Of a stretch of DNA of 64,000 nucleotides, positions 1 to 9,087 are shown one piece after another. Location: positions 23,818 through 87,817 of the forward strand of contig NZ_UPPP01000067.1 in NCBI RefSeq assembly GCF_900476375.1, written 5' to 3'. The notes under the pieces were generated by a model. That model did no database searches and had not been told where the DNA came from. It was given only the letters and a program-made list of their open reading frames with translations. The first letter of the stretch is position 1. Each line of letters opens with the position of its first letter. Both the position numbers and the translations under genes were made by a program. Source of the DNA: Allolucifera butyrica. GTDB taxonomy: Bacteria > Bacillota > Negativicutes > Sporomusales > UPPP01.

Positions 1-330
1 CACCCGGTCGGGCTGGAACGGTTTAACAATAAAATCGGCGGCGCCGGATTTTATTGCCTCGAAGACCATTGCCTGCTGCCCCATGGCGCTGCACATAATA
101 ATTTTAGCGGCCGGATCAACTTTTTTTATTTCTTTCACGGCCGTAATCCCATCCATATCGGGCATGGTAATGTCCATGGTGACAACATCGGGACGAAGTT
201 CCTTATACTGGATGACTCCTTTTTCCCCGGTGGCGGCCTCGCCAATTACCTCATAACCATTTTGGGTAAGAATGTTTTTCAGCATCATTCGCATGAATGC
301 CGCATCGTCGACAATTAATACTTTGGCCAT
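1..330 (-). CDS. cheY: CheY-type response regulator, 3' end outside window
   Basis: A single receiver domain of which 110 residues are visible; the gene runs off the left edge. It begins MAKVLIVDDAAFMRMMLKNI. The receiver signature is complete: acidic pair D8/D9, phospho-acceptor D53 in VTMDITMPDMDG, S81 in the Thr/Ser position and K103 in the KPF motif. In this family, phosphorylation by CheA lets CheY bind the flagellar switch. An AGGAGG site at 335-340 precedes the ATG. No output domain can be seen, but the last residues are missing, so a longer regulator cannot be fully excluded. A receptor and CheW lie 35 kb away. Confidence 0.88.
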   Translation of the reverse strand, partial: MAKVLIVDDAAFMRMMLKNILTQNGYEVIGEAATGEKGVIQYKELRPDVVTMDITMPDMDGITAVKEIKKVDPAAKIIMCSAMGQQAMVFEAIKSGAADFIVKPFQPDRV

Positions 331-646
331 AAAGCCTCCTGTTTTTTATTTCTTATAATATTGGTCAAAAATAATATGTATGGGTTTAACCGGTTATAGC
401 GTTTTAGTTCATCACTGATTACAAAATTGTATGACATTCTGTCTTTGAAGTCAAGAATCCCAATTCACAGATGTATTACCGGGTAGGATTATTTAGCAAG
501 GCCGGTGTCCTCCGGGAGACCTCCGGAAGCGTTAGTTGCCCAAAAAGGTACTGACTTATGGTGCTAAATGATATTTTGTCCCTTCCTGAAAATATTATTG
601 GCTCAAAATCGGTGTTTTTCCGGGACTTGGCAGGTCTAATGATTTT
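331..646. other. Intergenic region with an 8-bp long-range stem
   Basis: It holds the cheY promoter and, further upstream, a G+C-rich block bounded by ATTTAGCA (491-498) and its complement TGCTAAAT (562-569). The enclosed part contains CCGG-rich inverted repeats. No gene was found; see findings. Confidence 0.4.
426..454 (-). promoter_or_regulatory. sigma-A-like promoter of cheY
   Basis: On the minus strand TTGACT and TACAAT are separated by 17 bp, giving a 5' UTR of about 90 bases before the cheY start. The call rests on matches to the consensus only. Confidence 0.55.
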
Positions 647-3600
647 TCAGGTTGAATCAAACAATTGCCGAATTTCGGTTTCGTTCATTTTGTTGAGAAA
701 ATTTTCGCCGGGTTTGATCAGTGTGTCGATCAACTCCTTTTTTTTCTGTTGTAAGAGGTAAATTTTTTCTTCAATGGTATCCTTCGTGATTAACTTGTAT
801 ACTTGTACGGATTTTTTTTGACCAATGCGGTAAGCACGGTCGGTCGCCTGCTCTTCAACGGCCGGATTCCACCAGGGGTCATAATGGATGACCATGTCGG
901 CCCCGGTGAGATTTAAGCCGGTTCCTCCTGCTTTCAAAGATATCAGAAACACTTCCCTTTCTCCGGCGTTGAACGAATGGACCAGTTTGATGCGGTCTGC
1001 CGCCTTGGTTGTGCCGTCCAGATAGTGATAAGAAATTTGGCGATGCTCCAGCCGTTGTTGGATCAACTGCAGCATAGCGGTAAACTGGGAAAAGAGCAGC
1101 ACCCGGTGTCCGCTGCCGGCCGCCTCGCTGAGTATTTCCTCCAGCAGATCCAGCTTGCCGCTGCCGCCCGGATAATTTTCAACGAATAAGGCCGGATGGC
1201 AGCATATTTGGCGCAGCCGGGTGAGAAGGGACAGAATTTTGATCCGGCTATGTTCAAAACCATTTGCTTGTACTTCATTTTCAAATTCGGTTCGTGCTTT
1301 TAGCAACCAGGCGGCGTAAAGCTTAGACTGTTCCGGCGTCATTTCGGAGCTTAGCTTGCTTTCAATTTTTTCCGGCAGTTCATGCAACACTTCTTTTTTC
1401 ATCCGCCGCAGAATAAAAGGTCGCGTATGCCATTTAAGGTTAGTGAGGGCGGTTTCCTCTTTGTTTTTTACGATAGGAATTTCAAAACGGCGAAGAAAGG
1501 AGGCATGATTTAACAAATAACCGGGCATTAAAAAGTCAAAAATGGACCAAAGTTCCGTTAAGGTGTTTTCAATGGGCGTTCCCGTCAGGGCAAAACAATT
1601 TTGGGCCCGAATCTGCTTGACGGCTCTGGCGCTGAGAGTCTGCGGATTTTTTATATGCTGGGCTTCATCCAGAAAGCAATAGCGGAATTCTTTGTCTTTA
1701 TAAAACCGGATATCTCTTTTGATAAGACCATAAGAGGTTACGAACAGGTCGGTCCGGCTAAAATCCTGAAGCTGTTCGCACCGCTCGGCCTGCTGGCCGG
1801 CGATGACGGTTACTTTTAAGCCGGGGGTAAATTTAGCGGCTTCTTCCTGCCAGTTGTAAAGGAGCGAAGTGGGGGCGATAACAAGGGATGGTCCTGCCTT
1901 TTTTTCTTTCGCTGCCAGCAGGAAGGCCAGCACCTGCAGTGTTTTTCCCAGCCCCATGTCATCGGCCAAAATACCGCCGAGTCCATACTCGGCGAGTGAG
2001 TTCAGCCATTTAAACCCCGTCTTTTGATAGCTCCGGAGGTTGGTGTGGATACCTGGGGGAAGTCGATAGTCCGTATCCCGGGGTTCTTTGATGTCCTGTA
2101 CTAATTTTTTAAAAGCATGATTCCGTTCCAGGGGAAAGTCGGCTGCTTCCCGAGCCAGGCTGTCAAGGTAAAGCGCGCGGTATTTGGGGAGTTCGACCTG
2201 TTGCTTTTCGAGGTCTGACGGACGGAGGCCCAGTTGGTCGATCAGAAAAGCGGCTGCCTGAAAATCCGGGGAGTCAAGTGGAATAAACGTACCATCCGGC
2301 AGACGGTGATAGTTTTTCTTGAGTTTATACGCTTCTAATAGGGCGAAAAGTTCCTGGCAGGACAAATCTTCATATTGCAGGGAAAATTCAAGCATATCGC
2401 TGGCCGGATTCAGTCTGACCCCGGCGGCGATCCGGCCGGGGAGTCTGATCCCGGTTGTTTTTAAACGATCCGAGTAATATATATCAGCCAAATCCCTTAG
2501 TTCAGGCAATGCTTGCCGTAAAAATTGATAGGCGGCCTCTTCAACAGGCTGAACGAAGATGTCTTGCTGCCGTTGAAAGCCATATTGCCGGAATAGCGTA
2601 AGCAATTGATTTTCTGCCGCTGTCTCTCGAATTAGCCAGAGATCATTGTCTTGGATTTCCGTCTGAGGAAAGGAAGCGGCCGGATTGACGACCGTTTCGC
2701 CGTAGTGAAATTCAATACGGGCACTGATTCCGGCATCAAACCGGTCCAGATAAACGCGGCTTTCAAGCGGTTCCTGCCGGAAGCGGGCATAAATTTCGCT
2801 ATCCAGTGTAACCGAGCCGATGGTCTTAAGTGCAGGAAGCATAGCGGAGAAAAAGTCGGAGGCCGACGGCAAGGAAATCAGCACTTCATTTTTCTGGGTT
2901 TCATTCAGACATGTTAGGAACGGTCCAATGTACCGGGAAAAATCTGCATCCACTCTATAAATAACCTGATGGTAATAAATATATTCGAAATTAGTATCCA
3001 AGCCGTAAAACATATTGCCATCCAAGACGGGAATAAGCCGCAGCCCCTCCCGGCTCATTTTCACCTCCAGGTTTAAGGGAGGCCTTCCGTCGTTAATTCT
3101 GACCCCATGGACCGGATTGCCGTTAATGACCATAGGAAAGGGCCTGTCGGCAACGGCAGTGAAAAATTTTTGCAGGTTGGAGGTGGTCATTTTAAATTGC
3201 CGGGGATTCGCAAAACAGGAAGTGGAAGAGTAAGACCAGGACGAACGCTGCTTGTCCTCTAAATAGGCTTGCTGCATTAGTTGCAGCAAAGCTTGTGATA
3301 CGGCATCAAAACGGGTTGTGCGCGGCTCAAAAACAAAATGTTTGCCAAAAATAATTTTTTCATCCCCTGTAGCAGCGTTCAAAAACTGGGTAATGTCTTT
3401 CAGAATATACATCCGTTCATTGCCGATGGTGAATTCCAGCCAGCAGTTTTTTTGTCCGCCGTTTAACGAAAAAAAGAGAGTCGGCAGGAGTTTGGCAGGA
3501 GTTTGGCCGGTAGGACCGGAGTAACCGGCGGCCTCATTCGTGAAAAATGTTAACAGCTTCCGCACTGCCCGGGATGATAACGAAGTTTTCTGCCTCTGTT

Positions 3601-3943
3601 CCGGCGAGAAAGGAAGCGGTTGAGCCGGCGGAACCATTATTTCTTCCGGAAAATACTGAGTCCAGTTCTTCTGGAGAGTCATGAATACGGCGACGAGATG
3701 TTTACAGGCTCCCGGGTAAGAAGAAAAAGCCGGACAGTCACAGCTGTAATGGGTGATTTTTTTATTCTGGTCGAACTGTACCTCAATATTGTAAAGCTGC
3801 CCGCCTTCCACCTGGGCCCAAAACCCTTGTCCGCCGGGCAGCAATTGCAATTGCCGAACATAGTGGTTGCGATAGTAGAGAAAGCCCCGGCTGTACGATG
3901 CGGAACCGGCTGCCGCTGTTTTAATCCATTGATCTGTTATCAT
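647..3943 (-). CDS. SWIM zinc finger plus SNF2-family DEAD/DEAH helicase
   Basis: A protein of 1098 residues. A SWIM zinc finger lies near residues 68-85 (CDCPAF, then CKHLVAVF). The C-terminal half is a Swi2/Snf2 ATPase: motif I DDMGLGKT, motif II DEAQ, TGTPIENTL, and a helicase C domain with GGTGLNLTGAD and a final QATDRAYRIGQ motif. This is the usual layout of the bacterial HepA/RapA-like SWIM helicases, which remodel protein-nucleic acid complexes with ATP; the substrate is unknown. The ATG at 3943 is preceded by AGGAGA. It is transcribed alone toward cheY, and no nuclease or methylase sits beside it, so a defence role is not indicated. Confidence 0.85.
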   Translation of the reverse strand: MITDQWIKTAAAGSASYSRGFLYYRNHYVRQLQLLPGGQGFWAQVEGGQLYNIEVQFDQNKKITHYSCDCPAFSSYPGACKHLVAVFMTLQKNWTQYFPEEIMVPPAQPLPFSPEQRQKTSLSSRAVRKLLTFFTNEAAGYSGPTGQTPAKLLPTLFFSLNGGQKNCWLEFTIGNERMYILKDITQFLNAATGDEKIIFGKHFVFEPRTTRFDAVSQALLQLMQQAYLEDKQRSSWSYSSTSCFANPRQFKMTTSNLQKFFTAVADRPFPMVINGNPVHGVRINDGRPPLNLEVKMSREGLRLIPVLDGNMFYGLDTNFEYIYYHQVIYRVDADFSRYIGPFLTCLNETQKNEVLISLPSASDFFSAMLPALKTIGSVTLDSEIYARFRQEPLESRVYLDRFDAGISARIEFHYGETVVNPAASFPQTEIQDNDLWLIRETAAENQLLTLFRQYGFQRQQDIFVQPVEEAAYQFLRQALPELRDLADIYYSDRLKTTGIRLPGRIAAGVRLNPASDMLEFSLQYEDLSCQELFALLEAYKLKKNYHRLPDGTFIPLDSPDFQAAAFLIDQLGLRPSDLEKQQVELPKYRALYLDSLAREAADFPLERNHAFKKLVQDIKEPRDTDYRLPPGIHTNLRSYQKTGFKWLNSLAEYGLGGILADDMGLGKTLQVLAFLLAAKEKKAGPSLVIAPTSLLYNWQEEAAKFTPGLKVTVIAGQQAERCEQLQDFSRTDLFVTSYGLIKRDIRFYKDKEFRYCFLDEAQHIKNPQTLSARAVKQIRAQNCFALTGTPIENTLTELWSIFDFLMPGYLLNHASFLRRFEIPIVKNKEETALTNLKWHTRPFILRRMKKEVLHELPEKIESKLSSEMTPEQSKLYAAWLLKARTEFENEVQANGFEHSRIKILSLLTRLRQICCHPALFVENYPGGSGKLDLLEEILSEAAGSGHRVLLFSQFTAMLQLIQQRLEHRQISYHYLDGTTKAADRIKLVHSFNAGEREVFLISLKAGGTGLNLTGADMVIHYDPWWNPAVEEQATDRAYRIGQKKSVQVYKLITKDTIEEKIYLLQQKKKELIDTLIKPGENFLNKMNETEIRQLFDST

Positions 3944-4310
3944 ACACGGATTAATCTCCTTAATCTCTTAGTTGCCTACGGGTTGTGCCAGGGTAGAGTT
4001 TTTGTTGTAGGGCAAAAGTCCTATTATCTATTTATAATAATTTGTCGATAAAATAAATGTTGGAGATCTCCTCTTTATTCCTTGTCATAGACCCTCACGC
4101 CGGTGGGGGTCTACTATTTTGTCTCCTCTTTATTATAATTTGTCAATGATAACATTAACACTGCTTAATCCGAATTTTATACAAATAAAATGATTTTCCG
4201 ATATTTTAGGTTTATAATATTTATAAATATATTTTTGTTACAAATAGCCTTGTTTAGTAATTGACGGTACTATTTGCCCACTTCTTATATTATTTGAGGA
4301 GTTGATATTT
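3944..4310. other. A+T-rich intergenic region
   Basis: Between divergently transcribed genes. It contains the hairpin at 4089-4112 and a strongly A+T-rich stretch at about 4120-4295. No promoter was convincing. Confidence 0.5.
4089..4112. terminator. Hairpin, possible terminator
   Basis: AGACCCTCAC pairs with GTGGGGGTCT (one G-T wobble) around a 4-base loop. It is followed by only a short T-rich stretch, so it is a weak candidate. Confidence 0.35.
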
Positions 4311-4646
4311 ATGAGTATTCGGCCCTTGGACATGCAAACAATCCTGCCTCAGGCGACAACGGTTAGTAAAAACCAGCATGCAGCCGAACACCAAAATACA
4401 TTACAGCAGCAGGGGTTTGCCGAACAATTGCAGCAAATCGCTGATAAACGTCTGCACCAAATACAAAATGTACCTAAAAACGAACAAGGCAGGGTACAGC
4501 GGGAGAAACATTTCAAGGAGCAACACGCCAACGAACAGCAGGCGGATGATAACCAGGAAAATAGAAAATACCAAAATCACAGCAACGAGGAAGAAGATGC
4601 GGGCAAGGACCCAAGCCGGGGCAGTCACATTGATATAAAGGCGTAG
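4311..4646 (+). CDS. Gln/Asn-rich soluble protein, function unknown
   Basis: 111 residues starting MSIRPLDMQTILPQATTVSK. The first third carries the only ordered-looking segment; the rest is rich in Gln, Asn, Glu and Lys and probably disordered. ATG 4311 was chosen because GAGGAG at 4296-4301 sits 9 bases upstream; a TTG three codons earlier has no suitable site. Similar short proteins with an N-terminal PLDxQ-like motif are, as I recall, found near flagellar or chemotaxis genes of spore-forming Firmicutes, but I cannot assign a function. A strong terminator follows directly. Confidence 0.6.
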   Translation: MSIRPLDMQTILPQATTVSKNQHAAEHQNTLQQQGFAEQLQQIADKRLHQIQNVPKNEQGRVQREKHFKEQHANEQQADDNQENRKYQNHSNEEEDAGKDPSRGSHIDIKA

Positions 4647-4647
4647 C

Positions 4648-4678
4648 TGAGGGGGATAATCCCCCTCATTTTATTTTT
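4648..4678 (+). terminator. Rho-independent terminator
   Basis: TGAGGGGG pairs with CCCCCTCA around ATAAT, followed by TTTTATTTTT. It terminates the small gene just upstream. Confidence 0.85.
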
Positions 4679-4701
4679 CCGGGGATTTTCCCGTCGTACC
4701 C

Positions 4702-4745
4702 CGAGCCCTGCCCCATGAGCCGAAAGACCGCATAGCGGTTTTTCT
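4702..4745 (+). repeat. Dispersed ~45-bp intergenic repeat, copy 1
   Basis: A GAGCCCTGC core, then a GAGCCGAAAGACCG block and an inverted AAGACCGC/GCGGTTTTT pair. Related copies are at 14426, 19392 and 51208, with a remnant at 21732. Confidence 0.6.
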
Positions 4746-4814
4746 CACAGAATAGAATTGCCGGTTCAGCCGCATACTACATTGTTGCCAATTGTGATTT
4801 TGGAGGGCTGCAGA

Positions 4815-5615
4815 ATGGAGACGCGACCACCTAAGTTGTACAAATATTGTCCCTGGAATGATTACGCCAAAGATATACTGCTGGAGAACAGGGTATATTT
4901 TAATTCGGCGGAAAGTTTTAATGACCCTTTTGACGGCAATGTTGTTTTGGCTGACATGGATGGAGCAATGGAAAAATGGCTGGAGCGGTTTAAGCGGGCC
5001 TTTGCCGCCGTTCATAACAGAAACCTGACCGAAGAGGAACAGCGGGCAATCGGCGACACATTGGCTAAAATGAGTTTGCGGGAAAGAAAACAATATTTTG
5101 AAAAGAATATTGTCGATGTATTGCGCAAAGCAATGGGGATATGCTGTTTCAGTGCGGAAAACCGTAATATTGTTATGTGGTCTCATTACGCCGATAATCA
5201 TAAAGGAATCTGCCTGGAGTTCAACCACTCCAATTCCGGGGGATTCGGTGCCAGTAAAGTAAGTTATTATGCCGAATATCCCAGCCTGAACTACATTTCC
5301 GCTTCCGATGCTGAACTGAGTATCAACCGCTTCTGTATTAAAGCCGTCGATTGGCAATATGAACAAGAATACCGGGTGATAATGCCTAACAAAGCCAAAG
5401 CGAAAATACCTTTTCCGCCGGAACTGCTAGTGGGCGTTATTGCCGGCTGCTGCATGCCTGATGAGAAACTGGCGGAGTTGATTGGGCTGTTAGAAAACAG
5501 ACTGTTGCCAATCACTCTTTATAAAGCCCGAAAAAAAGAACGGGAATTTGGTCTGGACATTGCCAGAGTGGGTGACTATGGCTTGACTTCGAGTGCACTT
5601 GAAGATATAGAATAA
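4815..5615 (+). CDS. DUF2971 domain protein
   Basis: 266 residues. The family signatures are the N-terminal LYKYCPWNDY and VYFNSAESFNDPFDG blocks and the central CCFSAENRNIVMWSHYAD block. DUF2971 proteins are widespread in bacteria and sporadic in distribution; no activity is established to my knowledge, although they are often found in accessory regions. ATG 4815 is chosen because GGAGGG at 4802-4807 lies 7 bases upstream; the frame is open further upstream but without a ribosome site. A dispersed repeat lies immediately upstream. Confidence 0.75.
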   Translation: METRPPKLYKYCPWNDYAKDILLENRVYFNSAESFNDPFDGNVVLADMDGAMEKWLERFKRAFAAVHNRNLTEEEQRAIGDTLAKMSLRERKQYFEKNIVDVLRKAMGICCFSAENRNIVMWSHYADNHKGICLEFNHSNSGGFGASKVSYYAEYPSLNYISASDAELSINRFCIKAVDWQYEQEYRVIMPNKAKAKIPFPPELLVGVIAGCCMPDEKLAELIGLLENRLLPITLYKARKKEREFGLDIARVGDYGLTSSALEDIE

Positions 5616-5649
5616 ATTTATTATCATAATATCGAAGGGAGCGTTTGTT

Positions 5650-6813
5650 TTGTTATACAGAACCTATGGGAAGACAAAGGAACCGGTTTCTGTTTTAGGT
5701 TTTGGCTGCATGCGGCTGCCTGTTCTCGGGAACGACCCGACCAAAATCGATGAAGATAAAGCGATAAAAATGATCCGTTATGCAATTGATAACGGCGTAA
5801 ATTACGTGGATACCGCCTATCCTTACCATGGTAACGGCATTACTCATGCCGGAGCGAGTGAACCCTTTGTTGCCAAAGCACTTAAAGATGGCTACAGAGA
5901 ACGGGTAAAGTTAGCGACCAAACTTCCCAGTTGGCTGATAAAATCCAGAGCCGATATGGACCGTTATTTAAATGAGCAATTGCAGCGGCTGGAGACGGAT
6001 ACAATTGATTTTTACCTGGTACATACCCTGGGGTCGCATACCTGGCCTGTTTTAAAAGAGGCAGGAATTACGGAGTTTTTGGACCAGGCTGTCAAAGACG
6101 GCAAAATTAAATATGCAGGTTTCTCCTTCCATGATAGGGTTGGTTTGTTTAAAGAAATCATCGATTATTATGACTGGTCCTTTTGTCAGATCCAATATAA
6201 TTATTTGGACGAGAATTACCAGGCAGGGAAAGAAGGCCTGATGTATGCAGCACAAAAAGGATTGGGCATTGCCGTTATGGAACCGTTAAGGGGCGGCAAG
6301 CTTACTGACGGTCTCCCCACGGAAGCGCTGGATTTATTCCGGCAGGCCGATGTGCCAAGAACGCCGGCGGAATGGGGTTTACGCTGGGTATGGAACCATC
6401 CGGAAGTTTCCGTTGTCTTAAGCGGCATGACAACACTGGAGCAAGTAACGGAAAATGTAAAATTGGCGGAAACCGCCCGGCCGAATTCTCTAACCGCGAA
6501 AGAACTGAAGATTATTGAGCAGGTTAAAGCTCTCTATAAAGAAAGAATAAAAGTGAATTGTACGGCCTGTGCCTATTGTATGCCCTGTCCTGCGGGAGTA
6601 AATATTCCCGGCTGTTTCTCAATATACAACGATTATTCGGTTTTCGGCGGAACGCCGGAAACGAAAGAACGGTATAAGTTTATGTATAACTTCCGACTGG
6701 ATTCAAAAGCCCATGCTTCGAAATGTGTGGAATGCGGCAACTGTGAAAACCATTGCCCGCAGGGAATTGCCGTCCGGCAGGAATTGCAAAAGGTACAAGC
6801 GCTTTTTGAATAG
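5650..6813 (+). CDS. Aldo/keto reductase with C-terminal ferredoxin domain
   Basis: 387 residues from a TTG start preceded by AAGGGAG. Residues 1 to ~290 form an NADPH-type aldo/keto reductase barrel with the catalytic-Tyr block VDTAYPYHGNG and the Lys-containing KLATKLPSW. The C-terminal ~90 residues carry two cysteine clusters, CTACAYCMPCPAGV and CVECGNCENHCPQG, expected to bind two [4Fe-4S] clusters. This fusion is common in strict anaerobes; substrates are generally unknown. It may be cotranscribed with the downstream larE, 56 bases away. Confidence 0.87.
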   Translation: MLYRTYGKTKEPVSVLGFGCMRLPVLGNDPTKIDEDKAIKMIRYAIDNGVNYVDTAYPYHGNGITHAGASEPFVAKALKDGYRERVKLATKLPSWLIKSRADMDRYLNEQLQRLETDTIDFYLVHTLGSHTWPVLKEAGITEFLDQAVKDGKIKYAGFSFHDRVGLFKEIIDYYDWSFCQIQYNYLDENYQAGKEGLMYAAQKGLGIAVMEPLRGGKLTDGLPTEALDLFRQADVPRTPAEWGLRWVWNHPEVSVVLSGMTTLEQVTENVKLAETARPNSLTAKELKIIEQVKALYKERIKVNCTACAYCMPCPAGVNIPGCFSIYNDYSVFGGTPETKERYKFMYNFRLDSKAHASKCVECGNCENHCPQGIAVRQELQKVQALFE

Positions 6814-6869
6814 AAGTTTATACCTTAATTGCTGCTTGCAGCACTATAAACAGCAGGAGAAGATAACGA

Positions 6870-7676
6870 ATGATAAACAATGAGAAATATACGGAACTAA
6901 TTAAGTATTTGCAGAAGATGGAAAAGGTTGTTTTAGCTTTCTCCGGCGGAGTGGACAGCACATTTCTGCTTAAGGCTGCGCAGGAAGCCCTCGGCGATAA
7001 TCTGAAAGCAGTAACCATCCTTTCAGCGTATATTCCCAGATGGGAGATTGAAGAGGCCCGCAAGCTGGTTGCCGAATTAGGCGTCCGGTACGAAATCATA
7101 GAAGCGCCCATTATTGATGAAATCAGGAATAACCCGGAAAACCGGTGCTATCTTTGCAAGAAGGCCGTATTTGCCATGATCCAGGCTCTTGCTGAACGGG
7201 AAGGGTATAATTATGTTATTGACGGGACGAATTTCGACGATACCGGTGACTACCGGCCGGGCTTGAAGGCCTTAGCGGAACTCAATGTAAAAAGCCCTCT
7301 CCTGGAGTGTAAATTAGGCAAAGCGGAAATAAGAGCCTTGTCGAAAAAATTAGGTCTGGGCACTTGGGATAAAGCGCCTTATGCATGTCTGCTTACCAGA
7401 ATACCTTACGGCACTGAATTAAAAGTAGAGGATTTTGTGAAAATCGAAAGTGCCGAAAGATATATGATGGATTTGGGTTTTAAAGCCGTCCGGGTGCGCT
7501 GCCACGATAATCTGGCCAGGATTGAAGTGCCTGCTAAGGACCGGTGCAAATTATTTAATGAGACCATCCTGGATCAGATTGCCGCGAAATTCAGGAAGTT
7601 TGGTTTTCGTTACATAACGCTGGACCTGGAAGGATACCGGGTAGGCAGCTTTAATGAAACGTTGCCGGAATCTTAA
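6870..7676 (+). CDS. larE: ATP-dependent sacrificial sulfur transferase LarE
   Basis: 268 residues with the PP-loop SGGVDSTFLLKA near residue 25 and the family block YVIDGTNFDD. LarE adenylates the pyridinium dinucleotide made by LarB and donates sulfur while building the nickel-pincer nucleotide cofactor of lactate racemase. Besides the cysteine in APYACLLTRIPYG (position of the sacrificial cysteine), it has an RCYLC pair. Three-cysteine LarE proteins have been linked to [4Fe-4S]-dependent sulfur transfer, so this one may not be sacrificial. No larA, larB or larC is in the window. The start is supported by AGGAGA. Confidence 0.85.
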   Translation: MINNEKYTELIKYLQKMEKVVLAFSGGVDSTFLLKAAQEALGDNLKAVTILSAYIPRWEIEEARKLVAELGVRYEIIEAPIIDEIRNNPENRCYLCKKAVFAMIQALAEREGYNYVIDGTNFDDTGDYRPGLKALAELNVKSPLLECKLGKAEIRALSKKLGLGTWDKAPYACLLTRIPYGTELKVEDFVKIESAERYMMDLGFKAVRVRCHDNLARIEVPAKDRCKLFNETILDQIAAKFRKFGFRYITLDLEGYRVGSFNETLPES

Positions 7677-7731
7677 GTTGTAGTTAACCTGGCAAACAAG
7701 CGGAAAGACGGAACGGTGAGGGGGCACGATC

Positions 7732-8190
7732 ATGCCGGGGATACGAAGAGCCAGGAAAGCGGATTGTAAGACATTAACCGCCATCGCCGTTCGGTCCGAG
7801 GCTTACTGGGGCTATGATTCCGGCTATATGGAGAAGTTTACATCCGTCTATAAAGTAACGGAGGATTTTATCGGGCATAACCCAGCCTTTGTTATCGAAG
7901 AGAATGAAGAAATTATTGGTTTCTATGGTGTTTTAATCGGACCCGGCGAAATCTCCCTGGAATATCTTTATATTGAGCCGGAAAGCATCGGCAAAGGCTA
8001 TGGAAAGTTATTATGGAATCACATGGTTAATACGTGCAATAAGCTGGGCATTAAAGAGCTGACAATCCTGTCCGGCCCGCAGGTGAAAGATTTTTATGTC
8101 AAAATGGGAGCGCTGCCGGCGGGGGAAGTAAGGTCACTTGTTGTCAAAGACCGTAAAATTCCCCGCTTCCTTTTTTCGCCGGAGAAATAG
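7732..8190 (+). CDS. GNAT family N-acetyltransferase
   Basis: 152 residues with a GNAT fold: the acetyl-CoA pyrophosphate loop is ESIGKGYGKLLWNHMV (around residues 83-98) following the beta-4 strand YLYIEPE. The substrate cannot be inferred. It starts at ATG 7732 behind a G-rich site and lies 55 bases after larE, perhaps in the same transcript. A hairpin follows the stop. Confidence 0.8.
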   Translation: MPGIRRARKADCKTLTAIAVRSEAYWGYDSGYMEKFTSVYKVTEDFIGHNPAFVIEENEEIIGFYGVLIGPGEISLEYLYIEPESIGKGYGKLLWNHMVNTCNKLGIKELTILSGPQVKDFYVKMGALPAGEVRSLVVKDRKIPRFLFSPEK

Positions 8191-8202
8191 AAAATTGACA
8201 AA

Positions 8203-8235
8203 ACCCCTGTAAATTCCGGCCGAATCTACAGGGGT
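8203..8235. terminator. Bidirectional terminator between convergent genes
   Basis: ACCCCTGTA pairs with TACAGGGGT around a 15-base loop; A-rich upstream and T-rich downstream flanks serve both convergent genes. Confidence 0.65.
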
Positions 8236-8265
8236 ATCTATTTCGTTATTCGTCTTGACGGGGTT

Positions 8266-8508
8266 TTACTGCAATTCTCCACGAAGACGGGCCAATTCGG
8301 CCTGGTCTTCGCGATAGTACCACCTGACGGATTTACCGACGACACAGCGCAGCGCATCTACTTTTCCGGCAATTGCCAGCTTTCTCATCTTCACTATATT
8401 AAACCCGTTTACTGAAAAGTAATTAGTTGGAATAAACCCTCTGTTAATAAGCCTTTTGCGATAGTGCACAAAATCTTTAGCATCCATGTCAATATGCCAT
8501 ATGGCCAT
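8266..8508 (-). CDS. Small protein with excisionase-like HTH pattern
   Basis: 80 residues, basic. The C-terminal half reads KLAIAGKVDALRC..., then RWYYREDQAEL, the spacing seen in MerR/excisionase-type winged helices (helix, short turn, 'GRxWR', acidic helix). That resemblance is my inference; the family was not recognised. The start at 8508 has AAGAAGG 12 bases upstream, rather distant; a later in-frame Met (MDAKDFVHYR) is an alternative. A single-gene unit convergent with the GNAT gene. Confidence 0.5.
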   Translation of the reverse strand: MAIWHIDMDAKDFVHYRKRLINRGFIPTNYFSVNGFNIVKMRKLAIAGKVDALRCVVGKSVRWYYREDQAELARLRGELQ

Positions 8509-8589
8509 ACAGATCCCAACCCTTCTTTTAACGGTTCATATGTATACATTATATACTGTTTTATTTTAGTCATTGTTAACTCCGGGTAA

Positions 8590-8611
8590 ACACTACATTA
8601 AAAAGTAGTGT
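8590..8611. promoter_or_regulatory. Inverted repeat upstream of GNAT gene
   Basis: ACACTAC and GTAGTGT form a perfect 7-bp inverted repeat separated by 8 A/T-rich bases, 27 bases before the start at 8639. It could be an operator or a leader hairpin. Confidence 0.35.
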
Positions 8612-8638
8612 CCTACATTGCAACAGGGAGGCGGTACT

Positions 8639-9067
8639 ATGGAGAATAAAATAACAATCCGGGAAATGAAGATTGAGGACTATGCCCAGGTCTGGCAGCT
8701 TTGGTCAAGTACTGAGGGAGTTGGCTTGAGTGATGCCGACACGCAGGAAAATATCAGTCTGTTTCTAAAGCGAAATGCCGGGTTGAGTTTTGTCGCTGAA
8801 ACCGGAGGGCAAGAGATTGTCGGCGCCATACTCTGCGGGCATGACGGCAGACGAGGCTACCTCCATCACTTAACGGTAAATGCTGCTTACCGGAGGAACG
8901 GAATTGGCCGCCGTTTAGTCGAAAATTGTTTTCGCCGGCTTAAACAGGCGGGGATAAGGAAATGTCATTTGTTTGTTTTCAAAGATAATCATCTGGGTAT
9001 GAATTTTTGGCATAAGACCGGTTTTCTTACCCGAAATGACTTGCATATTCTTTCCCGGGATGTTTGA
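8639..9067 (+). CDS. GNAT family N-acetyltransferase
   Basis: 142 residues, complete GNAT domain. The acetyl-CoA loop is AYRRNGIGRRLVENCF and is followed by the C-terminal FVFKDNHLGMNFWHKTGF, typical of RimI-like and small-molecule acetyltransferases. The ATG at 8639 is preceded by GGGAGG. A perfect hairpin terminator follows, so it is likely monocistronic. The substrate is unknown. Confidence 0.8.
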   Translation: MENKITIREMKIEDYAQVWQLWSSTEGVGLSDADTQENISLFLKRNAGLSFVAETGGQEIVGAILCGHDGRRGYLHHLTVNAAYRRNGIGRRLVENCFRRLKQAGIRKCHLFVFKDNHLGMNFWHKTGFLTRNDLHILSRDV

Positions 9068-9087
9068 ATGTCACAACGCAAAGGAAT

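Noticed and set aside
4671..5366. 231-residue minus-strand frame opposite DUF2971
   Set aside because: Antisense to a recognisable gene; no start signal or family resemblance.
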